64,000 nt of DNA, taken from contig CAUYUJ010014554.1 in assembly GCA_963575745.1 (NCBI GenBank), positions 60,001-124,000 of the forward strand. Reading direction: 5' to 3'. The stretch comes from Prorocentrum cordatum (Eukaryota > Sar > Dinophyceae > Prorocentrales > Prorocentraceae). This document shows positions 32,150-41,990 of the stretch, piece by piece. The position numbers were made by a program, and so were the translations under genes. Every line of letters begins with the position of its first letter. Position 1 is the stretch's first letter. Below the pieces are notes generated by a model that had not been told where the DNA came from, searched no databases, and saw only the letters and a list, made by a program, of their open reading frames with translations.

Positions 32150-32620
32150 CATCTTGGGGAGGTCTCGAGCGGGAGCTTCGTCTGTGAGTAAATCGCGAGG
32201 GCGTCTCAAGCGGGAGCTCCTCCCTATGGCGCCCCCGCCTCGTGCTTTAATCCGCGCGGGTCATCCGATCCCTGTAGTTGTCGCGACTTCCGGGTTCTTC
32301 GGGCTTGTATTAGGAAGACGTCTCGAGCGGGGGCCTCGTTTGTGAGTGAATTGTCAAGGGTCCGTGGCGGGAGGCCCCCACCTCGTTGTTTTCTACCCGC
32401 GCGGGGCATCCGATCCTTGTAGCTGTCGTCAACGTGGGCTCCTCGGGCCTGAATGCGGACGCCCCGTCTGCGAGTGCATCGTGGCGAAGTCTCTAGCGGG
32501 GGCTCCCCCCTATGGGGTCCCCGCTTCATATTTGCTCCATTCGCAGGTCATCCGACCCCTGCAACCCTTGTCATTTCTGGGTTCCTCGGGTTTGAATCGG
32601 GGGCCCCCCTCTCCTCTCCC
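32150..32620. repeat. ~165-bp triple repeat with GTCTCGAGCGGG
   Basis: Three diverged units, each with GTCTCGAGCGGG.GC (32162, 32320; as GTCTCTAGCGGGGGCT at 32485), GTCATCCGATCC.TGTAG and TTCTTCGGG or TCCTCGGG..TGAAT. GGCGTCTCAAGCGGGAGC at 32203 is an additional half-copy. The GTCTCGAGCG core is shared with the unrelated ~151-bp repeat. Confidence 0.75.
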
Positions 32621-32699
32621 CGAACTCCGACTTCCCGTTGGCAATCTGACCAACGGCTCGCTCTGGCTTCGTCGGCGAGCGGCGTCTGAACGGCTTGCT

Positions 32700-32880
32700 C
32701 CGCGCGCGGGAAGAGGAGGGGAAGGGCGGGGATGGGGGGGGGGGGGGGAGGGGGAGGAGGGGGAGAAGAAAGAGGAACAGGAACAGGAAAAAGGAGGGGG
32801 ACAAATGATGGGGACAACGAGGGCGGCGACGACGACGACGATGACGTCGACGACGACGACGACGACGACGAGGCATTCCG
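32700..32880. repeat. Purine tract then (GAC)n
   Basis: GGGGGGGAGGGGGAGGAGG from about 32733, followed at 32820-32870 by GACGACGACGAC triplets. Confidence 0.85.
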
Positions 32881-33111
32881 TGACGTGCCCGAGGGGCGTT
32901 CCGCGACATGCCCCGTGGTTTCCGCATTTTGCTCTTCGCTCCAAGGAACAGCGATGGGGGGGAAGGGGAGGCGGAGATTCCGTGGCATGTCTGCCATGGC
33001 TTTCTTTGCTCCTGGGCTTCTCGCAAGAAGGCTTGTTTCGGTTTGTCGTTGGCTCCCGCCTCCCAATTTTATGATATGTTATGCTGCTGTTCAAGCTTTT
33101 CTCAAATTTCG

Positions 33112-33305
33112 CCTCGCTTTTGGCACTAATCGCGCTTCTCTACTTTTTCGTATTTTTCGCATTTTTCGTATTTTTCGCGCACTACTTTTCGCATTTTTCT
33201 CACTTTTCCCACTTCGCATTTTTCGCGCGTTTCTATGTTTTGCACATTTTGCGCTCTTCGCACTTTTTGCACTGTTCTATGTTTCGCTGCGTTTTCCACT
33301 TATTG
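33112..33305. repeat. CTTTTCGCACTTTTCGC array, right arm
   Basis: Degenerate ~10-bp units TTTTTCGCAT, TTTTCGCGC and ACTTTTTCG, the reverse complement of the array at 31375-31795. Ends just before the protease region resumes (CGGATCTAAGCGG). Confidence 0.9.
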
Positions 33306-33309
33306 AGGC

Positions 33310-33911
33310 CCGGATCTAAGCGGCGCAGAGCCGGCGCCAGCGTGGGCGACGACTTGCTCGACGCTCAGATCGCGATGCAGTTCGGCGACGCCCGCCAGAG
33401 GTCCGACCTGCACCAACTCGCCGTTGCGAACGGTACCATCGCGCCCGACACCACCGCGGTGGTCGGCTTGGAGCAGCTCGGCGAGGACACTGAGGCAGTT
33501 GTCCTGCCGGTCAGCGTCAACGCGCTGTCCATCGGCAGGCGCTGCGCCGAGCACGAGCGCACGTTCGCCTGGAATCCGTTTGAGGACAAGCCCGTGCGGC
33601 TCGTTCCTGATGGGGCCCCCCTCGACGTGAGGGTTGACCGCGACGTGCCCATGGTCCGTCCAGGGTTCGCGCGCCCCGAGGGAGAGCGACGCCCAGTTGC
33701 CTGCGCGCCAGCTGCTGGGCCTTCGGATCAGAACCCACCTCGAGCAACTGATGCTGACCAAATTCCCGAGGATGATGAACAAGACCCTGAGGTGGCGGTC
33801 TCCGAGGCGGTAGCGGCGGCCCCCAAGGCCGCAGGTCTGGGCGACGACCCTTGCATCGCCGGCGACCCGTCCACGGTGGATCGTGCTCGAGAGCGTCGGA
33901 CTTGGCGGTAA
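33310..33911 (+). pseudogene. Copia-type protease region, C-terminal part
   Basis: The frame reads LHQLAVANGTIAPDTTAVVG near 33410-33470, then VNALSIGRRCAEHERTFAWN near 33510-33570 and LVPDGAPLDVRVDRDVPMV near 33600-33655. This matches the downstream half of the retropepsin-like region in copia-type elements of this kind (identity from my memory of the family). The catalytic DSGA motif expected upstream is not seen and may have been lost at the insertion. After 33910 the frame closes. Confidence 0.5.
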
Positions 33912-34907
33912 TACTCGCGCCTTCACTCGCGACGTGGAGGGCGGTCTGACGGCTCGCGACCAGCGCGTCGACCCCGACGAGATCGCTCTCAAGCGCGGCG
34001 AGTGCCTGCCCGATGACGGCATGGGCGCCACCGCGCTGCCCGCCTGGGGCGCGCCCCGGGTGCGAGTTCGGCAAGACCGCTATGAGTCGCAGTGGGGGGC
34101 GACCGGCGCCGGCCATTGAGCTGCGCGCGCGCCCGAGGAGCAGGGGCATTCGGCGCCCTCGCCCACGTGGGCCGCGTCGAGATGGGGCGCGGCAGCGACG
34201 CCTGCAAAGCTGCACCCTGCGTGCTCAACATCGCCGACGAGGGCGCGGGCTTCATCTCGAGCTACCCGGCGGCCCGCCGCGGCGCCGGCGCGGCGCTAGA
34301 AAGCGTCGGGCGCTTCGACGACGCGCCCGAGAGGATCGCGCGCTGGCGGGGCGACCGCGCCCCCAAGTATCGCGCTGCTGCCAGGCAGATTCGCGACCCG
34401 CGCACGCCGGCGCGCAGTCGGTCGACGCCGTGCCGGCCGCGGGCCAACGGCGCGGCGGAGCGCGTGAACCGCCTCAGCGTCGAGGGCGCGCGCGCTCTGC
34501 TCCACCAGTCCGGCCTCTCCGAGAACTGGAAGCCGCTTTCGATTCGCCCCTGGGCTTCGGCGCGCATCGCCGCGCGCGTCGGGAAGGACGGCCTCGCTCC
34601 CTGGCAGCCTAGTTTTGGGGGGCGAGCACCTTGCGCAGCGCCCCCCGTCGGCGGCCCGGCGACCCGCCGCCCGCTGGCCGGCTCCGCGGCCGCCGAGGTG
34701 GAGCTGAAGCGCCTGGGCTCGACCAAGTGGAAGGGCAGGCTCGTCCCCGCCGTCTTCGCGGGCGTCGCCGCTGGCCCCGGCGAGGCGCCGGCAAAGTCGC
34801 AACTCGCGGCGCCCCTGGCAGCGGTCGTGGACGACGGCCGCGCTTCGCGTCGGCGCGCGCGCGGCGACCGGCGCGGTCTTCCCCGACCAGCCCGCGTTTC
34901 CGCTTGA
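33912..34907 (+). pseudogene. Copia-type integrase fragment
   Basis: The key part is the frame from 34092. It has RWRGDRAPKYRAAARQ near 34343-34390, where copia integrases have a catalytic Asp in a short SDN-like motif, then NGAAERVNRLSVEGARALLH near 34445-34505, the region with the third catalytic residue (Glu of AAER). After that comes KRLGSTKWKGRLVPAVFAGV near 34705-34765, the element-specific block that follows the core. The first catalytic Asp is not in a normal context. The HHCC zinc domain is not evident upstream. Confidence 0.6.
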
Positions 34908-36480
34908 GCAGCAGCGTTTCATGGCCCACGGTGCCTTCGAGGATCTCATCCTCCCGGCGCCGATCGCCGCCGACGACGTCGGAGCTCCCGGCGAGCTTAT
35001 CGCCGCGGAGGGCGCTTGAGAGGACGACGCCGAGCGGCGCGACCTCACCTTCGATGGCGACTTATCCGAGAATGCCCCGCGCTATTCGCGGAAGAAGCGC
35101 GTGGTGAACATCGCGCTGGCCCTCGACCCGGACGCCCCAACCGCGTCGGTTTCGCCGGCGAAGGCGTTCGCAGTTGAGCCATCACCCGAGGCCCCTGCTC
35201 CGCCGTCTCGCGGCAGCGGGCGCCGGCCGCTGCCGCCCATGGGCGCGCTTCCCAGCGCCAAGGCGACTTTGCAGTGGAACAGCCGTGTGCTCGACGCCGC
35301 TTGCCCGGGTGCTCGTGATCTTCGTGCTGACGCAATCCGCGCGCCGGTCGCAGCATCGCCCCTCGTGGGCGCAGGCCCGCGGGAGCTCGTCGTGACCCGC
35401 CTGGGCCGGCGCGCTCGGGCCCCCGCGAAGGACGCCCATGCGGCCATGCCTGGTTGCGTTGAAGGCCGGCGCTGCCCCGCCGACCCTGGCCGACGATCCG
35501 CGCCGGACACGCGTGGCCCCCCGCGTTGCCATGTTCACCCCGATCGACGTCGAAGGAGCTCCCGATGCAGACAAGCTCGGAGGATAGCGGCTGACATAGG
35601 TGGATTACCGCGACGGCCAGTCCGACCTCATAGAAGTCGATTGGCTTCGAGATCCGGGCCCGCATCGCCCACTCCATACCCGATGGGCCGATAGGATTAC
35701 TTGCGGCCCCAGGGGCCTGGAGGAAATCGACGCGGAGGGGGGCAACTTCCTGGGATCTGGCGCGTCCGCCGGCGCCCGTTGATGCAGACCTTGTCGGGCT
35801 TGCTGAGCCGGCGCCCGTCGCCGCTATAGGCGCCGAGGTGATCCTTGAACCAGATCGCGCTCCCCCGACCGGCTGGAGTCGAGACGACTTCGGCGCGGAC
35901 GGCGTCATTCGCCGATTTGCGCGGGCGCCGCCATGGTCCATTCGCCCGCCAGCCTTCGAGCCCGAAGCGTGGATGTCCTTCAATGCGGCCGGCCGGCTAG
36001 CGGCCAGGGGCGCGTGGGGGCCCGACGAATCTGCCGGCTTCGCGGCCCGGGGGGCCAGGCGGAAGGCCTGGGCTGAGCGCGGGTCCAGGATGGCCCAGCC
36101 CGCAGGTCCTGCACCTCGCGTGCTCTGCAGCTGCGCTGGCTTCGTCGGCGGCGCCCTCGAGTCCGACTACGTCGGCGTACCTAGTGTCAGGCTATCAATG
36201 CCTGCTCGCCGTTCCGTCGAGGCGCCGCCCTTCCTCCTCTGGGGCCCGCGGCGCCTGCTGGCGCCGACGGCTCCGGCGGGGTGCTCGCCCCGAAGTCCAG
36301 GGGCGAGATGTGCCGGCAGGCATTTTCAGCAATCTTGAGCGGCGACTTCGACGAGCTGTTCATCTAGCTGTGCTGCGCGGGCAACTCCGAGCTCTCGGAG
36401 AACGCCCCGAAGCGCCTTCGCGATTCGAGCGACCAGCGACCTCGACTTCACGGACGGCACTGTCCTCGAGCATTTGAAGC
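34908..36480 (+). pseudogene. Linker between integrase and reverse transcriptase, degraded
   Basis: Frames here change every 100-300 bp. The sequence is GC-rich and gives Arg/Ala/Pro-rich peptides in all phases. I assign it to the element only by position. Longest plus-strand pieces are 35101-35694 and 35838-36338. Confidence 0.3.
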
Positions 36481-36489
36481 ACTAGACTC

Positions 36490-36990
36490 CAAGCACAAGA
36501 TGCGGGTTGTTTTGTGGGGTGCTCTCCCGCGCGCGGCTGGCCGCCCACGGCGGCGCGTGAACGAGTCGACGGGCGCCAAGACAGGCGACGCCAAGCTCAC
36601 CGACAGGCTGATCTCGCACGGCGTGGCCCTGCGCAGGCTGCGCAGGTGCGCCCGCAACGCGGGCCGGCACTTTTTCATGGAATGGCCGACGCGCTCTGCA
36701 TTCCAGGCATTGCGCCATGGCGCTGATGAGGGCGGCGGCTTCACTGCCGCCGCCGCCTCGGCTGTCGGCCTCAGCCACACCATCAATGGCAAGGTAGTGT
36801 GGGCCCGGAAGAAGTGGTGCATCTACTTCACCGACGCGCACGTCCGCGCGGCGCTCAGCGCGTTTGCCCTCCGACCCGCGCGAGGGCCAGAAGGAGTTCG
36901 CGTGGTGCCACGGTAAATCTGCTCAGGAGTCCGCTATCTACACCGACGCGTTCGCGCGAACTTTCTGGCTTGCCAGAGGCGTGGCAAGTC
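36490..36990 (+). pseudogene. Copia-type Pol region before the reverse transcriptase
   Basis: A 138-codon frame from 36500 contains HFFMEWPTRSAFQ and, further on, GLSHTINGKVVWARKKWCIY. A different frame continues with EFAWCHGKSAQESAIYTDAF near 36882-36941. The blocks resemble the module with a conserved EWP motif and a later H.HG....A..S..Y motif that I recall from dinoflagellate copia-type polyproteins. Confidence 0.5.
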
Positions 36991-37039
36991 GACAGGCCGC
37001 GCCAGCGCCGGGGTTCAGGAGTTTATTCAAGGGTTGCGC

Positions 37040-37620
37040 CCCCGTTGTTTTTGGCGCCGACGACCGTGGCCACGACGCCCCGGCCCCGTCCTCGAGGCCA
37101 TTCTGGCGCGCCATGGCCACGCGAGTCGCGAAGCCCAAGAGCGCCGCGGCCGATTGCGAGGAAGCCCGCGCCGCCATCGCCAACGAGAGGCTCAGCATAC
37201 AGGACGAAGAGTGCGGGATGAGAACGATGTCCACTCCTTGAGGGACCTCCTCCGCTACCCGAAGTGGGCCGAGGTCATGTTTGGCCGGGTGCTCACAATC
37301 TTGGCGGTCAAGGGCGAAGAGCTCGGCAAGGAGCATCAGCAGTGGAAGGCCCGCGCGGTCTTCCAGCGGTCCAATGCCCGGACAAGGGCCGGGGCGTCGG
37401 CCGCCGACCTCTTCGGCAGTCGCAGCGCAGCCCCCACGACTTGTTCGTCAGAGCTGCGTCTCGCCGAGGCCGCCGACTTCCCCCCCTCCGAGCCTTGCCC
37501 ATTCCACGCCGCGCTGCACAGCGGCGCCTACCATTCTACATCCTCCCGGCCCGAATCCGCGAGGTCACCGCGCACTTGCAGCGCGTAGTCCTATCCCGCC
37601 AGCTCGAGGAGGATGGACGT
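37040..37620 (+). pseudogene. Copia-type reverse transcriptase, N-terminal start only
   Basis: In one frame, RDLLRYPKWAEVMFGRVLTI (about 37240-37300) precedes KARAVFQRSNARTRAGASAA (about 37349-37408). KxRxVFQGxxxR is the opening motif of the copia RT domain in this group; the usual Gly reads Arg. The following catalytic motifs, including the YVDD-like one, are not found before the sequence becomes unrecognisable near 37800. Confidence 0.55.
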
Positions 37621-37800
37621 GGCGAGTCATGATACGAACGCGCATGAGACTCAGCCAGCAGTGGCCCGCGGGCCAGCCGACCTACCACAGGGTAGATCGG
37701 ACGCGGCTGCTGAGGATGGGGCGTGGTGCAGAGGGGCCTGGTACCAGCGCTGGAGATGGCGATGTGATCGACGACGTTCGCAAGTAGCCTGCATGCGGAT

Positions 37801-38369
37801 GTCAACTACGTTGGCTTCGCGACGACCGCGCCAACCGACGTCAGACCTGCAAGTTCGGCCTCTCCCCAGCGAGGCCCGTCCGATCCGAACGGCTGCGCAG
37901 TGCCAGCTCCTGGACGTTCGATGGCCAGGTGCACGAATCTGGAAATGCCGGAATGTTTCTGTGATTGCGGAATTTCCGAATTGTCGATCAATTCGGCATT
38001 TCCGGAATGTCTTTTCGGAATGTTCGAAAGTTTGTTTCGCACGCGGAGTGAGACTTTTTTGTCGTATTGTTTTCTTTTGAGGGGGGGAATGCTGTTTTTT
38101 TTAGCGGTTCGGAATTTCTGTAATCATTTTGGTCGCAATTGGGAATTTCTGGAACCACTCTGTTTGCGATTCGATATTTCGCGGGTCGCGGGCTTGGCGA
38201 TCGGACAACTTTGGGTTGACATGTGCGTCTTTGTTCAAATTTGATTGCGGCCGTTCGGGGTACGTGGAATCAGGTCTGACGTCCATGAGGCAGCGCCGGC
38301 ACCGCACCCTCTACACCGTATCCTTATCCGTCCCCCAAATTCGTCCGAGACGTTGCTCGGGGCTGCGCA
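37801..38369. other. Sequence after the copia element, nothing recognised
   Basis: Includes GGAATTTCCGAATTGTCG-like degenerate units between 37950 and 38170 (GGAATTTC repeated several times), perhaps a short minisatellite. No gene recognised. Confidence 0.4.
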
Positions 38370-38690
38370 GGGTTGCTAAGCTATGCCAAGCACCGCCGAC
38401 CAATGCCAATTTTTGTGAAGCGATGCGACGTAAAGCAATGCCAGACAATGCCAGACAACAGTAACAAACACTGCCAAACGATGCCAAGGAATACAAAGCG
38501 ACGCCAAGAGAGCAACGCAAAGCATTGCTACGCAATGCCAAGCAACTATGCCAACCGACGCCATCCTGGGCCCAGCAACTCCTGGCAGAGCCAGGCAACG
38601 CCACGCGAATGCCCAGCAGCGACAAGCAACGCCCAGCAATACCAAACAACTGCCCTAAACAGTGGTAAGCGATGCGAAGCAATGCCATGC
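38370..38690. repeat. AATGCCAAGC degenerate 10-bp repeat
   Basis: About 30 units of 9-11 bp (CAATGCCAAG, CAACGCCA, CGATGCCA, CAATGCCAGA). It directly precedes the shared module at 38748. A related array is at 52290-52460. Confidence 0.85.
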
Positions 38691-38739
38691 GGCGCGGCTG
38701 TCCCAGGACCGTACGAGGGGACTGCGGGGGGACCGTACG

Positions 38740-39155
38740 AGAACACCATTCATTCCCCAATCAGTGCTTGCATTGAAAGGGTCCTAGCGGAGATTGAAGC
38801 AGTTGGCGAAAGTCAGGGCCGATTTCGGTGGGCGGCTGGGTTCCGGGGTTCCCGGTTCCGGGTTTCTGGGTTCCCGGTTCCCCGGGTTCCTATTCCGGAA
38901 TCCGGGCCGATTTCGGTGGGGAGCAGGCTTCCCGGGTTCTTGGCCGCTTGTTCTTTATCGATTGGTCTCAACATCGATTTCATGACCCATCTCTCTATCG
39001 ATCGCCCTATCGACGTCACAATCGATCTCACCATTTGCTTCACTATTGATCGCACGAACAATCGCTCGATCTCACTATTGATCACATTGAATCGACCCTT
39101 ATATCGGTCTCACGATCGACCGCACAATCGACCTCAATTTCCATATCACTAATTT
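38740..39155 (+). repeat. Shared composite module, copy 1 (plus orientation)
   Basis: Three parts: about 90 bp with CAATCAGTGC.TGCATTGAAA and GTCCTAGCGGAGATTGAAGC; a GGGTTCCCGG array with the flanking block GCCGATTTCGGTGGG (38818 and 38908); and the CTATCGATCTCA satellite (38960-39150). The same three parts in the same order occur inverted at 60885-61360. In the coding sense the first part reads SPISACIERVLAEIEAVGES, against SPINACTEGALAEVEELGEI in the other copy. Confidence 0.85.
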
Positions 39156-40365
39156 TCAAACTATCCACTGATTGGATTTTTTCTCAGGTGTACTGTGGGG
39201 ATCGTGCGGCGGGCCCGCGTGAAGGGGTCATGCGATGTGGCCATATGGGGGGCCACGGTGACGGACCATGTTGGGGAAACATACGGGGGGACCACCACAT
39301 GGGGGGGGGCGCACCGCCCCTTGCATCCCTTCGCTCTTACCCGCAATGGCGGGCGCCCTCGTCTCAGTTGGCAGCGATGGTGCTCGTTCAGCACTCGCGT
39401 GGCTCGCATGGTGTTACTTAAACAGGTGCAGTCGCGATAAAGAGTAAGGCTGGGCTGGGGGAGGGGGATGGGATGGCGCAGGGAGAAGGTAGATGGTGTG
39501 GTGGACGGTGGAGAGGGGACGGAGGGTAAAGGTGATGGAAGAGGATGGGTGGTGGAGAAGGCCCCCTATCGAACTTGATGTGCTTGTCACGTCGGGATGA
39601 CGGCAAGATCCATGACCGCTATGGCGATATCACTTGGTCCAACATCCTCCTCCTCCCACCGTTTCGTCGTCCTTCTCGTCTCGGCCACCTCCACCTCGTC
39701 CTCCTCTCGGCGGTCTGCCCTCTGCTGCGCTTCCCCGCCCCTGTGCCAGGAGGGCAAGTCCACGAGAGGATCCGCCTCCCTGCCGGAGGATCGCTTGCGC
39801 AGCGGGCTGGCCTTCCCCTTTCCCCTGTCCAGTCAACAGAACACGTGGATCACTCCGCGGCCCCAGTAGTTGCGGCAACGCGATTCCTGAACCTGTAGAA
39901 ATGATTGAGAGCCCCAGCAGGGTCGGAACCTGCCCGCTCCGCCACCCCCTCCGCCACCTCCACAGAACCCCCCGTGTCCTCCTCACCCGCCTCTACCTCG
40001 TCCTTGCTTTCGCCTTTGCTTTCTCCCTTACAGTCAAAATGCCGAGATCTTGGACTCAGGAGGAGCTCTGGTTTTCGGGTCGTTCCTCAGAGATCTCGGT
40101 CGGAGAAGCTGTTCTTGGCCGAGGCTCGCCGTGGCCCGACACCACCTTTCGTTCCTAATCTGACGTTCCTTGTGGTAACACGACGACCCCTTGAACCTCC
40201 TACCTTCCCCCCTACCTCCTTCCTGCGGGATGTTGGTTACGTTGAGCCAGCAGAGTTGCGGCCGAATCCGCCCGCCGCTCGGCTGTCCTGTAGACACGAG
40301 CTGCGCAACAGAAAGCGGGAGACACCAACACAGAGAAGAAACGTGACGGACGAAGTGAGCGGATG
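39156..40365. other. Intergenic DNA, no recognised gene
   Basis: Purine-biased at 39450-39560. Short frames on both strands, none recognised. Confidence 0.35.
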
Positions 40366-40416
40366 AGAGAGAGAGAGAGAGATTGAGAGAGATTGAGAGA
40401 GAGAGAGAGAGAGCGA
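40366..40416. repeat. (GA)n microsatellite
   Basis: GAGAGAGAGAGATTGAGAGAG tract, imperfect, about 50 bp. Confidence 0.9.
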
Positions 40417-40499
40417 GCGATGGAGAAGAGAGTCCGCCCGGCGCCCTCAGCTTCGGCTCTCACTTCAAGGTAGTTACAGCGTCGACGCGTGATGCCCCA

Positions 40500-40733
40500 A
40501 CGCGAGATTTGGCAGAGTGTCCCAGTAGATCCATAAAAAAACGCCATGCCATCAAGGTAGACATCGTTCACGCACTTCAAACATTTGCGGCCTCATCCGT
40601 CATGGACACTGAATTCGGGATGCGCTTAGTTGAAGCCTGCGGAAGACCCTGGTTTTGGCGGCCTCGTGTAGATGGTCTAAGTGGGATGCTTCTGGATGAA
40701 CGGATCGAGGCATGGCGTCATGGTATCAGTTGA
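40500..40733 (+). CDS. Unidentified short open reading frame, candidate
   Basis: The distal 78 codons of a frame reading through the (GA)n tract. It has a protein-like composition (KVDIVHALQTFAASSVMDTE; GRPWFWRPRVDGLSGMLLDE) with few low-complexity runs and no strong alternative frame. No family recognised. It could be the end of a gene whose start lies in another frame or exon. Confidence 0.3.
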   Translation, partial: TRDLAECPSRSIKKRHAIKVDIVHALQTFAASSVMDTEFGMRLVEACGRPWFWRPRVDGLSGMLLDERIEAWRHGIS

Positions 40734-41215
40734 GCGAGGAGGCCCGCCGTAGTTGTCCCCGAGAGCACCGCAGGACGGAAGCAGGTGGACCACCAGACAG
40801 ACCCTCTCCAGCCGAACGACACTCCTCGAGACTCTGACAGCATGAGGTGGGGGATAGGCTCAAGGAGGGACGTATCGACCCCCAATCGCCCATTGATCGC
40901 CGATAGGGGCCTGTGATTTGTGTGGGGTGAAGACCCGCTCCTGTTTCACTGGACGGACATGCTGACGTGCAGCGTTGGCGTTTGGGCCCAAGCAAAACCA
41001 GCGCCTATCTCTTAGAGCAGTTGCAGCGGGGGACTGGCCGTGATAGCAAGGCATCGGTCGTTTTCGATCGAGTTATCCGAGCTGGACCCGCCCCGACACA
41101 CTGAGGCTGATCGAGGGAGGGAGCACGAGCGAGAACGAGGTTGGTAGCGGAGCTCCGTGGTTGGCCCCACGGACTCCAGGAGAGTAGCAGAGGGATTCGC
41201 CATCCCGACGAGCCA
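40734..41215. other. Upstream region of the Gag-like fragment
   Basis: About 480 bp without a recognised feature. If 41216-41535 is the beginning of a copia-type Gag, this would be its leader and possibly LTR, but no direct repeat was found. Confidence 0.35.
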
Positions 41216-41535
41216 TGGCGACTGGAGACACCTGCAGCAGTGCTGTGGATCCGGAGATACCGGTGCTGAAGGGTGAGTCTCTGGAGGACTTTACCAGGCA
41301 CAAGAGGGCAGTGCAGGCGGCCGAGCTTGGATGTAAGTCTAAGGGGCAGAAGATTACGCTCGGGCCCAAGCTGTACCGCAACTTCCTCGGCGCGGACAAT
41401 TCGATCAGCGTCCTAATCGGGCAGACGGGCCCGAAGAACTATGCTGTCGAGAAGGGCTCCGAGGTGCTGCTCAAGTTCCTGGAGGCCCAGCCCTTCGCCA
41501 GGAGTCGTATTCTAACATCGGGGCTCCTGCAGTAA
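41216..41535 (+). CDS. Gag-like N-terminal fragment of a copia-type retroelement
   Basis: 106 codons from an ATG to TAA. Contains DPEIPVLKGESLEDFTRHKR and GPKLYRNFLGADNSISVLIG, ending EVLLKFLEAQPFARSRI. The pattern (a short N-terminus, then a helical stretch with a 'W/F..Y/H' start, a G-rich turn and a 'LL.FLE' helix) is what I recall for the start of dinoflagellate copia-type Gag proteins. Unlike most coding pieces in the window it has no frame break inside, but it stops far short of a complete Gag (several hundred residues), so it is a fragment or an exon. No protease, integrase or RT follows. Confidence 0.5.
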
Positions 41536-41990
41536 ACGAGCTTAGCAGTAACATATTTTACTGCCATGACTCTCCAGTGCGGTCCATGCTCCTGTCTCTT
41601 GCTCCTGATATTGCTTGTGCTCTTTGCTGCACCTCTCGAGGTTCCATCTAGTTGTTATGCGCACGCGCACATGAACAAACATAAACAATCAGGCCACCCG
41701 ATATCAAGGGAAGGGCGATGCTACTTTTACATTTTGTTGGTTTAATACAACTGCTCGTGCCCGTAAGCAGGCATTGATACCTTCTATATCATGCTATATG
41801 ATTGGTTCTATGTGAAGACGCATGCGTTCGTATTGCTACTGCTCTGTGCCGCTAAGTGCAAGTGCTCGCCGCTGCCGTTGCAAGTGGGTCTCTGCAACAG
41901 AATGCGCGGGTAGCGTGTCTGTCTCCTTCCGGGGAGGCATTTGCAACGTGGGCTGCTAACCGTGGAAACCTCGCAACCACTGATGTGCTA
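41536..41990. other. AT-richer intergenic DNA
   Basis: Nothing recognised in about 450 bp downstream of the Gag-like fragment. Confidence 0.4.

Larger units (their letters stand above)
31375..33305. mobile_element. Possible insertion with inverted GCGAAAAGT arms
   Basis: About 1.93 kb lying between the end of the Gag region and the start of the protease region of the copia element, two parts that should be adjacent. Its two ends are arrays of the same ~10-bp unit in opposite orientation (31375-31795 and 33112-33305). The interior has a triple ~170-bp repeat and (GGGGGA)/(GAC)n tracts and no recognised transposase. Non-autonomous DNA transposons can have such subterminal arrays, but I found no exact terminal inverted repeat and no clear target duplication. 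Confidence 0.4.
29223..37800 (+). mobile_element. Decayed Ty1/copia-type retrotransposon, interrupted
   Basis: In order on the plus strand: Gag-like frames (29450-31300), an unrelated repeat-bounded segment (31375-33305), protease C-terminal region (33340-33700), integrase (34100-34800) and the start of the reverse transcriptase (37200-37600). The order Gag, protease, integrase, RT is diagnostic of the copia superfamily. The reading frame changes many times and stops occur throughout, so it is dead. The RT catalytic part and RNase H are absent, and no long terminal repeats were seen. Confidence 0.7.

Noticed and set aside
29223-37800. Long terminal repeats of the copia element
   Set aside because: I compared the sequence before 29450 with that after 37600 by eye and saw no long direct match; either the LTRs are lost or the borders lie elsewhere.
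39905-39960. tRNA-like T-arm on the minus strand (GCAGG TTCCGAC CCTGC)
   Set aside because: The T-arm is perfect, but no matching acceptor 5' strand, D-arm or anticodon arm was found within tRNA distance, so a tRNA gene is not supported.
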